64,000 nt of DNA from Streptomyces sp. ITFR-16 (GTDB lineage Bacteria > Actinomycetota > Actinomycetes > Streptomycetales > Streptomycetaceae): positions 1,550,001 through 1,614,000 of the forward strand of contig NZ_CP134609.1 in the NCBI RefSeq assembly GCF_031844705.1, in the 5' to 3' direction. The stretch's first letter is position 1. The number at the start of each line of letters is the position of its first letter. Positions 38,155 to 46,609 of the stretch are shown one piece after another. The notes below the pieces were generated by a model, which was given only the letters and a program-made list of their open reading frames with translations, searched no databases and had not been told where the DNA came from. The position numbers were made by a program, and so were the translations under genes.

Positions 38155-39897
38155 ATGTTGTTCGAGGTGTGGGCACCGGACGCGGAGTCGGCCGTGCTGC
38201 GGCTGGCGGGTGAGCGGCTGGCCATGGAGCGCGACCCGGTCCGGGCGGGCTGGTGGACCGCCGAGGCCGAGGCCGCGGACGGCGACCGTTACGGCTTCGC
38301 CCTCGACGGCGGGCCGGTGCACCCCGACCCGCGCTCGCGCCGCCAGCCGGACGGGCCGGACGGCGAGTCGGCCGTCGTCGACCAGGACGCGTACGTCTGG
38401 CGCACCGACTGGGCGGGGCGCGGGCTGCCGGGTGCCGTGCTGTACGAACTGCACATCGGCACGTACACCCCCGAGGGCACCTTCGACGCGGCGGCCGCAC
38501 GGCTGGGGCATCTGGCCGAGCTGGGCATCACCCATGTCTCGCTGATGCCGGTCTGCCCCTTCCCGGGCGTCAACGGCTGGGGGTACGAGGGGGTGTCGCT
38601 GTGGGCCGTGCACGAGCCGTACGGCGGCCCCGAGGGACTTAAGCGCTTTGTCGACACGGCGCACGGGCTCGGGCTCGCCGTCGTCCTGGACGTGGTCCAC
38701 AACCACCTGGGCCCGTCCGGCAATTACCTGCCCGCCTTCGGTCCGTACTTCACCGAGACGCACCACACCCCGTGGGGCGCGGCGGTCAATCTGGACGCGC
38801 CGGGCTCGGACGAGGTGCGGGCCTTCCTGCTGGGCAGCGCCCTGGCCTGGCTGCGGGACTACCGACTCGACGGGCTGCGGCTGGACGCGGTCCACGCGCT
38901 GGCCGACACCCGGGCGCTGACCTTCCTGGAGGAGCTGTCGGCCGCGACCGACGCGCTCTCGGCCGAGCTGGGGCGCCCGCTCGCACTGATCGCGGAGTCC
39001 GACCTGTGCGACCCGCGCACCACGACCCCGCGCGCGTCCGGGGGGCTCGGGCTGCACGCCCAGTGGAACGACGACTTCCACCACTGTCTGCACACCGCGC
39101 TGACCGGGGAGGCCCAGGGCTACTACGCGGACTTCGCCGCCGCCCCGCTGGCCGGGCTCGCCAAGACCGTGACGCACGCCTTCTTCCACGACGGCACGTA
39201 CTCCAGCTTCCGGGGCCGCACGCACGGCCGCCCCGTCGATGTCACCCGCACCTCCGCCCACCGCTTCGTCGGCTACGCCCAGACCCATGACCAGATCGGC
39301 AACCGGGCCCTCGGCGACCGGCTCGCCGCCTCCCTCTCCCCCGGCCTGCTGGCCTGCGCGGCGGCTCTCGTGCTGACCGGGCCCTTCACCCCGATGCTGT
39401 TCATGGGCGAGGAGTGGGGCGCCCGTACGCCCTGGCAGTTCTTCACCGACCACACCGACCCGGAGCTGGCCGAGGCCGTACGCACCGGCAGGCGGCGGGA
39501 GTTCGGGGCGCACGGCTGGGCCGAGGAGGACATCCCGGACCCCCAGGACCCGGCCACCCGCGACCGCTCCTGCCTGGACTGGAGCGAACCCGCGCGGGAG
39601 CCGCACGCCCGGCTGCACGCCTGGTACCGCGAGCTGATCGCGCTGCGCCGCGCGATGCCCGACCTCCGCGACCCGGATCTGGCGACCGTGAAACCCGCGT
39701 ACGACGACGGGGCGCGCTGGCTGGCCTTCCGCCGGGGCGATCTGCGGGTCGCGGTCAACCTCGACGAGAAGCCGGCCACGATCCCGCTGGGCGGCGGGGG
39801 CCGGGTGCTGGCCGCCTGGCTGCCGGTCGAGCCGCCGGGCCCGGACGGGGCGCTGCGGCTGCCGGCGGAGTCCTGCGTGGTGCTGGCCGACGGCTGA
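38155..39897 (+). CDS. treZ: Malto-oligosyltrehalose trehalohydrolase
   Basis: 580 residues; GAGGGAG six bases before ATG 38155 fixes the start. Releases trehalose from the TreY product. N-terminal beta-sandwich (MLFEVWAPDAESAVLRLAG), GH13 barrel with LDVVHNHLGPSGN, DGLRLDAVHAL (nucleophile Asp near residue 243), IAESDL (acid Glu) and QTHDQIGNRALG. Lies on the same strand as treY, 4.4 kb downstream, with four unrelated genes between; usually the two are closer. Confidence 0.95.
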   Translation: MLFEVWAPDAESAVLRLAGERLAMERDPVRAGWWTAEAEAADGDRYGFALDGGPVHPDPRSRRQPDGPDGESAVVDQDAYVWRTDWAGRGLPGAVLYELHIGTYTPEGTFDAAAARLGHLAELGITHVSLMPVCPFPGVNGWGYEGVSLWAVHEPYGGPEGLKRFVDTAHGLGLAVVLDVVHNHLGPSGNYLPAFGPYFTETHHTPWGAAVNLDAPGSDEVRAFLLGSALAWLRDYRLDGLRLDAVHALADTRALTFLEELSAATDALSAELGRPLALIAESDLCDPRTTTPRASGGLGLHAQWNDDFHHCLHTALTGEAQGYYADFAAAPLAGLAKTVTHAFFHDGTYSSFRGRTHGRPVDVTRTSAHRFVGYAQTHDQIGNRALGDRLAASLSPGLLACAAALVLTGPFTPMLFMGEEWGARTPWQFFTDHTDPELAEAVRTGRRREFGAHGWAEEDIPDPQDPATRDRSCLDWSEPAREPHARLHAWYRELIALRRAMPDLRDPDLATVKPAYDDGARWLAFRRGDLRVAVNLDEKPATIPLGGGGRVLAAWLPVEPPGPDGALRLPAESCVVLADG

Positions 39898-39919
39898 GCC
39901 GGGCGCCTTCCGGGGCCGG

Positions 39920-41050
39920 CTACTCGACGATCGCCAGCTCGCGGGCGGTGGCGTTGAGGCGCCGCCCGCCGTCCTCGGTGACGGTGACGATGTCCTCGAT
40001 GCGGACGCCGAAGCGGCCCGGCAGATAGATGCCGGGCTCCACGGAGAAGCACATGCCGGGGACCAGCGGCTGCTCCTCGCCCTCGATCATGTACGGCGGT
40101 TCATGGGTGGTGACGCCGATGCCGTGCCCGGTGCGGTGGATGAAGCGCTCGCCGTAGCCGAACTCGGTGATGACCGCGCGGGCGGCGCGGTCGATCTCCT
40201 GGCAGGCGACACCGGGACGCACGGCGTTGCAGCCCGCCTCCTGCGCCTCGCGCACGATGTCGTGGACCCGCTGCTCCTCGGCGGTGGGTTCGCCGACATG
40301 GACCGTACGGGAGGTGTCGGAGCCGTAGCCGTGCTTGAGGCCGCCGAAGTCGAGGACGACCATGTCGCCCCGCTCGATCGTCCGCGTCCCCGCCTCGTGG
40401 TGCGGGTTGGCGCCGTTGGGGCCGGAGCCGACCACGGTGAAGTCGACCTGGGAGTGCCCGAACTCGGTGAGCAGCCGGGCCAGGTCGGCGGCGACGTCGG
40501 TCTCCTTGCGGCCGGCGAAGCGGACCTTGAGGATCTCCTCGTATGTGGCGTCGGCGGCGGCCCCGGCGGCGGCGATCCGCTCCAGCTCATGGGCGTCCTT
40601 CACCGCGCGGAGCATCGGCAGCACCTCGGTGAGGGAGGCGTACGAGGTGCCGGGCAGCAGCTGCTGGAAACCCAGCAGGTGCATCGCCCAGGCGTTGTCG
40701 CTGATCCCGAACCGGCCCTGCGCGTCCAGCAGCGGGGCGGTGACGGCGTACGGGTCCTTGCCGTCGGTCCAGTCCCGCAGGGTCAGGGCGGGCGCGCCGA
40801 CGGCCTTCTCCGCGTCCGGGGCCTCCAGCGTGGGTACGACCAGGACCGGGTCCTGGCCCGCCGCGAGGACGAGGACGGTGAGGCGCTCGGTGATCGCCGT
40901 GGGCTGATAGCCGGTCAGGTGGACGAGGTCGGGGCCGGGCGCGACCAGCACGCCGGCGAGTCCGGCGGCGGCGGCGCTCTCGGCGGCCCGCTCCATCCGG
41001 GCCCGGTAGTCGTCGGCGGTGAAGGGCACGGGCTGGTTCGGGCTGGACAT
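39920..41050 (-). CDS. Xaa-Pro aminopeptidase / M24 metallopeptidase
   Basis: 376 residues; AGGAGG precedes ATG 41050. N-terminal creatinase-like domain, then the pita-bread fold with all five metal ligands visible: two Asp in DFGGLKHGYGSDTSRT, His in HRTGHGIGVTTHEPPY, and two Glu in SVEPGIYLPGRFGVRIEDI. Hydrolyses peptide bonds next to proline in the cytoplasm. Converges with treZ. The P-loop kinase gene upstream (41118) is on the same strand with 67 bases between. Confidence 0.93.
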   Translation of the reverse strand: MSSPNQPVPFTADDYRARMERAAESAAAAGLAGVLVAPGPDLVHLTGYQPTAITERLTVLVLAAGQDPVLVVPTLEAPDAEKAVGAPALTLRDWTDGKDPYAVTAPLLDAQGRFGISDNAWAMHLLGFQQLLPGTSYASLTEVLPMLRAVKDAHELERIAAAGAAADATYEEILKVRFAGRKETDVAADLARLLTEFGHSQVDFTVVGSGPNGANPHHEAGTRTIERGDMVVLDFGGLKHGYGSDTSRTVHVGEPTAEEQRVHDIVREAQEAGCNAVRPGVACQEIDRAARAVITEFGYGERFIHRTGHGIGVTTHEPPYMIEGEEQPLVPGMCFSVEPGIYLPGRFGVRIEDIVTVTEDGGRRLNATARELAIVE

Positions 41051-41117
41051 GCGGAACCTCCTGGCGGCGCGGAACGGCTCTCTCATCCTGCCCGCCCGGC
41101 AGCGGGGGCGCGAGTGG

Positions 41118-41759
41118 TCAGGGGCACGGATCAGCCACGGCCCGTACGACCAGATCGGCGCGGTCTCGGCCCGGGGCGACGAGGCGGGCGTTGGCCTCGT
41201 CGGACCGGGCCACCCAGCGCTCCGCCTCCGCCCGCGCCCTGCCGAACCGCACATGCCGCTCGACGAGCCGGCGCACCCGCACATCCGGGTCCAGCTCCAG
41301 GAACCACACCTCGTCGAGCAGCCCGCGCACGGGCGCCCAGGCGCCCTCGCCGTGCAGCAGGTAGTTCCCCTCGGTGACCACGAGCGGGACGTCCGGAGAT
41401 ACCGGGACGGACCCGGCGACCGGCTCCTCCAGGGCCCGGTCGAAGGCGGGGGCGTACACGACGGTCCCCGGCTCGGGCGTCCGCAGCCGCCGCAGGAGGG
41501 CGGCGTACCCGGCGGCGTCGAAGGTGTCGGGGGCGCCCTTGCGGTCCGCGCGGCCGAGCCGGGCCAGCTCGGCCCGCGCGAGGTGGAAGCCGTCCATGGG
41601 CACGAGGACGGCGCGCGGCCCGAGGGCCCCGACGAGCCGGCCGGCCAGGGTGGACTTGCCGGCGCCGGGCGGTCCGGCGATGCCGAGGATGCGGCGCTCG
41701 CCCGCCCGGGCGAGCCGCCGGGCGCGGGCGGTCAGCCCGGCGAGGTCACTGGAGTCCAT
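41118..41759 (-). CDS. P-loop nucleoside/nucleotide kinase family protein
   Basis: 213 residues. P-loop GIAGPPGAGKST (about residues 26-37) and the following VLVPMDGFHLARAEL, with EGNYLL further on, are the uridine kinase/pantothenate kinase-like pattern (PRK family: strand-D-G-F-H). Such proteins phosphorylate small hydroxyl compounds such as nucleosides or sugars; the acceptor is not readable. Start ATG 41759. Divergent from the VOC gene on the other side. Confidence 0.87.
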   Translation of the reverse strand: MDSSDLAGLTARARRLARAGERRILGIAGPPGAGKSTLAGRLVGALGPRAVLVPMDGFHLARAELARLGRADRKGAPDTFDAAGYAALLRRLRTPEPGTVVYAPAFDRALEEPVAGSVPVSPDVPLVVTEGNYLLHGEGAWAPVRGLLDEVWFLELDPDVRVRRLVERHVRFGRARAEAERWVARSDEANARLVAPGRDRADLVVRAVADPCP

Positions 41760-41847
41760 GCCGGATAGTGTCCGTCACGGGCCCGCACGCCCCACCCCAC
41801 TCCCCTCCCCTTCCATCCTCTCCATCCCTTCCGTCCCAAGGATCCGC

Positions 41848-42234
41848 ATGTCCCACATCGCCCTGGTCACTCTTGTCGTCCATGACTACGACGAGGCCCT
41901 GGCCTTCTACACCGACGCCCTCGGCTTCGAGCTGGTGGAGGACACCGACCGGGGCGACGGCTCCCGCTGGGTGGTGGTGCGCCCGCGCGGCACGCAGGGC
42001 ACAGGGCTGCTGCTGGCCCGTGCCAAGGACGAGGCGCAGTCGGCGAGCGTCGGGGCGCAGACGGGCGGCCGGGTCGGCTTCTTCCTGCACACGGAGGACT
42101 TCGCGGCCGACCACGCCCGCATGACGGCGGCCGGGGTGCGGTTCCTGGAGGAGCCCCGGCACGAGGTCTACGGCTCGGTCGCGGTCTTCGAGGACCTGTA
42201 CGGCAACCGCTGGGACCTGCTCCAGCCCGCGTGA
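41848..42234 (+). CDS. VOC family (glyoxalase/dioxygenase fold) protein
   Basis: 128 residues, two beta-alpha-beta-beta-beta modules: MSHIALVTLVVHDYDEALAFYTDALGFEL and the second from GGRVGFFLHTEDFAADHARM to SVAVFEDLYGNRWDLLQ. Potential metal ligands are His 3, Glu residues and the Glu of VFEDLYGN. Family members are glyoxalases, fosfomycin resistance proteins and dioxygenases; this one looks like the common general VOC type whose activity is not predictable. Confidence 0.9.
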   Translation: MSHIALVTLVVHDYDEALAFYTDALGFELVEDTDRGDGSRWVVVRPRGTQGTGLLLARAKDEAQSASVGAQTGGRVGFFLHTEDFAADHARMTAAGVRFLEEPRHEVYGSVAVFEDLYGNRWDLLQPA

Positions 42235-42259
42235 GCGGCGGCCGGGGCCGGGCCGGTGC

Positions 42260-43186
42260 TCAGTCCGTCCCGCGCCCCAGGCCGACCCCGCCCGCCGTCC
42301 CCGCCAGCGCGTCCAGCACCGGTGCGATCAGTGGATGCGCCTCCGCGCCCCGGCGCACGGCGGCGAAGACCCGGCGGGTGGGTGCGCTGCCCCGTACCGG
42401 GCGGACCACCACGCCCGCCAGCGCCATCCCGCGCAGCGCGGTGCGCGGCACCAGGGCCACTCCGGCGCCGGCGCCGGCGAGGGCGACCACGGCGTGGAAG
42501 TCGTCCGATGAGTGTTCGAGGTCGGGTGCGAAACCGGCGTACTCGCAGGCCAGGACGACCACGTCGTGGCAGGGGTTGCCGGGGTAGGGGCCGATCCAGG
42601 CGTCCTTCGCCAGGTCGGCGACCGCCACCTGCTCCTGGCCGGCCAGCCGGTGTCCGACCGGCAGCACCGCGTCGAACGGCTCCGAGTACAGCGGTACGCG
42701 GGTCAGGCGCCGGTCGTCCTCGCCGGGGGCGCCCCGGTACTCGACGGCGACCGCGACATCGACCTGCCGGTCCAGCACCATCGGGACGCTCGCGTCGCCC
42801 TCCGCGTCCTGGACGCGGACCTTGATGCCGGGGGCCGTGGTGTTCAGCGCGGCGATGGCGGGGGCGAGGACCAGGCCGATGCCGGTGGCGAACGCGGCGA
42901 CCGTGACCGTCCCGGCGTCGCCCGCGCCGTAGGCGGCGAGTTCCGCCTCGGCCCGCTCCAGCTGGGCGAGCACCGCGTTGGCGTGGGTCAGCAGGATCTC
43001 CCCTGCGGGGGTGAGACGGGCGCCCCGGGCGCCGCGCTCGACCAGCCGGTGGCCGGTCTCCTGCTCCAGGGCGGCGAGCTGCTGGGAGACGGCGGACGGG
43101 GTCAGATACAGCGCGGCGGCCGCGGCGGTCACCGTGCGGTGGTCCGCCACGGCCCGCAGGATGCGCAGCCGCCGTGCGTCGATCAT
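42260..43186 (-). CDS. LysR family transcriptional regulator
   Basis: 308 residues from ATG 43186 (GGGGCAC upstream); ATG 43195 is in frame and possible. Winged helix-turn-helix at the N terminus, RRLRILRAVADHRTVTAAAAALYLTPSAVSQQ (about 4-35), followed by a LysR substrate-binding domain starting GTVTVAAFATGIGLVL. Regulates genes not identifiable here: downstream (rightward) genes tdh and kbl are upstream in its own direction, with 56 bases to kbl, so it may be the last gene of that operon or independent. Confidence 0.92.
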   Translation of the reverse strand: MIDARRLRILRAVADHRTVTAAAAALYLTPSAVSQQLAALEQETGHRLVERGARGARLTPAGEILLTHANAVLAQLERAEAELAAYGAGDAGTVTVAAFATGIGLVLAPAIAALNTTAPGIKVRVQDAEGDASVPMVLDRQVDVAVAVEYRGAPGEDDRRLTRVPLYSEPFDAVLPVGHRLAGQEQVAVADLAKDAWIGPYPGNPCHDVVVLACEYAGFAPDLEHSSDDFHAVVALAGAGAGVALVPRTALRGMALAGVVVRPVRGSAPTRRVFAAVRRGAEAHPLIAPVLDALAGTAGGVGLGRGTD

Positions 43187-43242
43187 GTGCCCCATTGTCC
43201 CAGGTCGCGGAGGGCGTCCGGGACGCCCTCCGCGGTGCGGGA

Positions 43243-44436
43243 CTACGCGTCCAAAGCCGCCCGCGCGTCGACGAAGGCGTCCACGGCACGGTTCACGTCC
43301 GCCGTGGAGTGGGCGGCGGAGAGCTGGACGCGGATGCGGGCCGCGCCCTGCGGCACGACCGGGTAGGAGAACCCGATCACGTACACACCGCGCTCCAGGA
43401 GCAGCTCCGCCATCCGGCCTGCCTTCGCCGCGTCCCCGATCATCACGGGGGCGATGGCGTGGTCGCCGGGCAGGACGTCGAAGCCTTCCTCGGTCATCCG
43501 GGTACGGAAGAGCGCGGTGTTGGCGTTGAGCCGCTCGCGCAGGTCGCCCGCGGACTCCAGCAGGTCGATGACCTTGAGGGAGGCGGCGGTGATGACCGGG
43601 GCGAGCGAGTTCGAGAAGAGGTACGGGCGCGAGCGCTGGCGCAGCAGGGCGACGATCTCGGCACGGGCGGCGACATAGCCGCCGGAGGCGCCGCCGAGCG
43701 CCTTGCCGAGGGTGCCGGTGATGATGTCGACGCGGTCCATGACGCCGTGCAGCTCGGGGGTGCCGCGCCCGCCGGGGCCGACGAAGCCGACGGCGTGCGA
43801 GTCGTCGACCATGACCATGGCGTCGTAGCGCTCGGCGAGTTCGCAGATCTCGCGCAGCGGGGCGACGTAGCCGTCCATGGAGAAGACGCCGTCGGTGACG
43901 ACGAGGCGGCGCCGGGCCCCGGACGCCTCCTTGAGCTGCTGCTCCAGGTCGGCCATGTCGCGGTTGGCGTAGCGGAAGCGCTTGGCCTTGGACAGCCGGA
44001 TGCCGTCGATGATCGAGGCGTGGTTGAGGGCGTCGGAGATGACCGCGTCCTCCGCGCCGAGGAGGGTCTCGAAGACACCGCCGTTGGCGTCGAAGCAGGA
44101 GGAGTAGAGGATCGTGTCCTCCTGGCCCAGGAAGGAGGAGAGCCGCTGCTCCAGCTCCTTGTGGACCTCCTGGGTGCCGCAGATGAAGCGGACGGAGGCC
44201 ATGCCGTAGCCCCAGCGGTCCAGCGCGTCGTGGGCGGCGGCGATCACGTCGGGGTGGTCGGCCAGGCCCAGGTAGTTGTTGGCGCAGAAGTTCAGCACCT
44301 CACCGGGGCGGCCTCCCGCGGTGACGGCCACGGTCGCGGACTGCGGAGTGCCGATGACGCGCTCGGGCTTGTGCAGACCGGCCGCCTCGATCTCTTCGAG
44401 GGTGGTGCGCAGGTCGTCGCGTACGGAGTCGAACAT
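43243..44436 (-). CDS. kbl: Glycine C-acetyltransferase (2-amino-3-ketobutyrate CoA ligase)
   Basis: 397 residues, the usual length. PLP enzyme of the alpha-oxoamine synthase family: converts 2-amino-3-oxobutanoate plus CoA to glycine and acetyl-CoA. Visible are [27 protein letters not shown] (PLP-contacting Asp and His) and [14 protein letters not shown] with the Schiff-base Lys (about 243). Lies 25 bases downstream of tdh on the same strand, so the two make the threonine-to-glycine route. Confidence 0.96.
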   Translation of the reverse strand: MFDSVRDDLRTTLEEIEAAGLHKPERVIGTPQSATVAVTAGGRPGEVLNFCANNYLGLADHPDVIAAAHDALDRWGYGMASVRFICGTQEVHKELEQRLSSFLGQEDTILYSSCFDANGGVFETLLGAEDAVISDALNHASIIDGIRLSKAKRFRYANRDMADLEQQLKEASGARRRLVVTDGVFSMDGYVAPLREICELAERYDAMVMVDDSHAVGFVGPGGRGTPELHGVMDRVDIITGTLGKALGGASGGYVAARAEIVALLRQRSRPYLFSNSLAPVITAASLKVIDLLESAGDLRERLNANTALFRTRMTEEGFDVLPGDHAIAPVMIGDAAKAGRMAELLLERGVYVIGFSYPVVPQGAARIRVQLSAAHSTADVNRAVDAFVDARAALDA

Positions 44437-44461
44437 GCCGGTTCCTTAAGGGGTGAAGAGG

Positions 44462-45490
44462 TCAGGCGGTCCAGTCGAGGATGACCTTGCCACCGCGTCC
44501 GCTCGCCGCGTCGTCGAAGGCCGCCTCGAAGTCGCGGTAGCCGTACCGGCCGGTGATCACGGGGGCGAGGTCGAGGCCGCCCTCCAGCAGGACGGACATG
44601 GCGTACCAGGTCTCGTACATCTCGCGGCCGTAGATGCCCTTGATCGTGATCATGGAGGTGACGATCCGGGACCAGTCGACGGCGAACTCGTCGGACGGCA
44701 GGCCGAGCATGGCGATCCGGCCGCCGTGCGTCATGTTCGCGATCATGTCGCGCATCGCCTCGGGGCGGCCGGACATCTCCAGGCCGATGTCGAAGCCCTC
44801 GCGCAGTCCGAGCTTCTGCTGGCCGTCGGCGATGGTCTGCTCGCCGACGTCGAGCGCGAGGCTGACGCCGACCTTGCGCGCCAGGTCGAGACGGGCCTCG
44901 CTGACGTCGGTGATCATGACGTTACGGGCTCCGGCATGCTTGGCGACGGCTGCGGCCATGATGCCGATCGGGCCGGCGCCGGTGATCAGGACGTCCTCGC
45001 CGACCAGCGGGAACGACAGCGCGGTGTGCACGGCGTTGCCGAACGGGTCGAAGATCGCGGCGACGTCCAGGTCCACGGGGACCCGGTGCACCCACACGTT
45101 GGACGCGGGCAGCGCGACGTACTCCGCGAAGGCCCCGTCGCGGCCGACGCCGAGCCCCACGGTGGAGCGGCAGAGGTGGCGGCGGCCGGCCAGGCAGTTG
45201 CGGCACTTGCCGCACACGAGGTGGCCCTCGCCGCTGACCAGGTCACCGACGGCGATGTCCACGACGTCCGCGCCGATCGCGGCGACCTCGCCGACGAATT
45301 CGTGGCCGAGGACGAGCGGCGTCTTCACGGCCTGCTGCGCCCAGCCGTCGTAGTTGCGGATGTGCAGGTCGGTGCCGCAGATGCCGGTACGGAGCACCTT
45401 GATCAGTACGTCCCCGGGGCCGGTCTCCGGCTCGGGCACGTCCATCAGCCAGAGTCCCGGCTCGGCCTTCTGCTTCACGAGTGCCTTCAC
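44462..45490 (-). CDS. tdh: L-threonine 3-dehydrogenase
   Basis: 342 residues, GTG 45490 after AGGGAG. Zinc MDR dehydrogenase: catalytic-zinc ligands Cys 38 ([15 protein letters not shown]) with His 63 and Glu 64 (LGHEFVGEV), structural-zinc cysteines 93, 96, 99 and 107 ([15 protein letters not shown]), and the NAD motif [11 protein letters not shown]. Oxidises threonine to 2-amino-3-oxobutanoate, the substrate of Kbl just downstream. Confidence 0.96.
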   Translation of the reverse strand: MKALVKQKAEPGLWLMDVPEPETGPGDVLIKVLRTGICGTDLHIRNYDGWAQQAVKTPLVLGHEFVGEVAAIGADVVDIAVGDLVSGEGHLVCGKCRNCLAGRRHLCRSTVGLGVGRDGAFAEYVALPASNVWVHRVPVDLDVAAIFDPFGNAVHTALSFPLVGEDVLITGAGPIGIMAAAVAKHAGARNVMITDVSEARLDLARKVGVSLALDVGEQTIADGQQKLGLREGFDIGLEMSGRPEAMRDMIANMTHGGRIAMLGLPSDEFAVDWSRIVTSMITIKGIYGREMYETWYAMSVLLEGGLDLAPVITGRYGYRDFEAAFDDAASGRGGKVILDWTA

Positions 45491-45702
45491 GGCTGCGGCT
45501 CCCTGTACCTGGTGCGGCGTTGATGTCCCCGGGCCGGGGGCATGCCGAAAGAAGCCTGCGGCCCGGGGAAGTATGAGAGGGGCGGTGTGGCAGCGCGCCT
45601 GCTCGGGCTGCCGCGCACCATCCTCCGCCGTCACGGAGAAATCTGCCGTACCCCGCGCCCCAGGTCCATCGAGGATTTCTTAAGCGCGCCCGCAGCTACG
45701 CT

Positions 45703-46575
45703 TCACGCCCCCGTTGTTCCATCGCCCGAAGGGGTTGTCCCGGCCTTCCCCAGGAACTCCCTGATGTGCCCCGCGAGCCGTTCCGGCTGGTCCTCCGGGA
45801 TCAGGGTGCGGCTGTCCGCGATCTCGACCAGCCGGCCCTGCGGCAGCAGGGCGGCCAGCCGGCGGCCGTGGTCCGGGGGCATGACCTTGTCCTCGGCCGC
45901 CCAGGCGACCAGCGCCGGGCGGTCGAAGGTGCGCAGGCTCTCCGCCCAGCGCAGGAGTTCGGCCTTCGGGGGCACGCCCAGGACGTACTTGCGCAGGTCC
46001 CGGCGGATCTCCTTGGAGGTCCACAGCGGCCGGAACCAGCCGTCCATCACCGCGTCCGGCACCGGGCGCCTGGTCATCCACCCCCAGGTCACCGGCAGCC
46101 GGCGCATCGGCTTGAGCTTCAGCAGGCCGAAGGCCAGGCGCAGTCCGCCGGGGAGTGCGGCGGAGGTGTGGAGGTTGCGGCCCGGGAGGCCCGGCGGGAA
46201 GTTGTCGAAGGCCTCGCAGGAGGTGATGACGAGCTTCCCGATCCGCTGGTCCCGGCCGTCCGCGACCAGCGCCTGCGCCCCGCCCCAGTCGTTCATCACC
46301 AGGGTCACGCCGGTCAGGTCCAGCGCCTCCAGGAACTCCGCGACCAGCCGGGCGACGCCGAGGACCGAGAGGTCCGCGTCGGGCCGCATCGGGCGCCGGT
46401 GGCCGCCGAGCGGCAGCGTCGGCACGAGGCAGCGGTGGTCGGCGCGCAGGTCCGCGACGACGTTCCGCCACAGCGTGCCGTCCATCGCCACCCCGTGCAG
46501 GAGGACGACGACCGGCCCGTCACCGCCGGTGTCCTCGTACTCCACCACACCTGCGGAAAGCTCCAACGCGGCCAT
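45703..46575 (-). CDS. Alpha/beta hydrolase with Asp nucleophile motif (epoxide hydrolase/dehalogenase-like)
   Basis: 290 residues. Alpha/beta hydrolase fold: oxyanion loop LLHGVAMDGTLW (about 26-35) and nucleophile elbow LVMNDWGGAQ with Asp 96 instead of Ser. The D-W-G-G type elbow is characteristic of epoxide hydrolases and haloalkane dehalogenases, in which Asp forms an ester intermediate. The late acid and His (near WAAEDKVMPPDHG and GHIREFLG) are in place. The exact substrate is unknown. It follows the sensor kinase at 46610 by 34 bases, so may be the end of that operon. Confidence 0.85.
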   Translation of the reverse strand: MAALELSAGVVEYEDTGGDGPVVVLLHGVAMDGTLWRNVVADLRADHRCLVPTLPLGGHRRPMRPDADLSVLGVARLVAEFLEALDLTGVTLVMNDWGGAQALVADGRDQRIGKLVITSCEAFDNFPPGLPGRNLHTSAALPGGLRLAFGLLKLKPMRRLPVTWGWMTRRPVPDAVMDGWFRPLWTSKEIRRDLRKYVLGVPPKAELLRWAESLRTFDRPALVAWAAEDKVMPPDHGRRLAALLPQGRLVEIADSRTLIPEDQPERLAGHIREFLGKAGTTPSGDGTTGA

Positions 46576-46609
46576 CTCGAACCCCTCTTCGCCCGTGGCC
46601 CCACCGTAC

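Noticed and set aside
39898..39919. Terminator between treZ and the Xaa-Pro peptidase
   Set aside because: GC-rich but only short, imperfect pairing; not enough for a call.
45491..45702. Small ORF (ATG 45573, rich in Arg/Ala/Cys) between the hydrolase and tdh genes
   Set aside because: No ribosome binding site of note and frame composition looks random; not supported as a gene.
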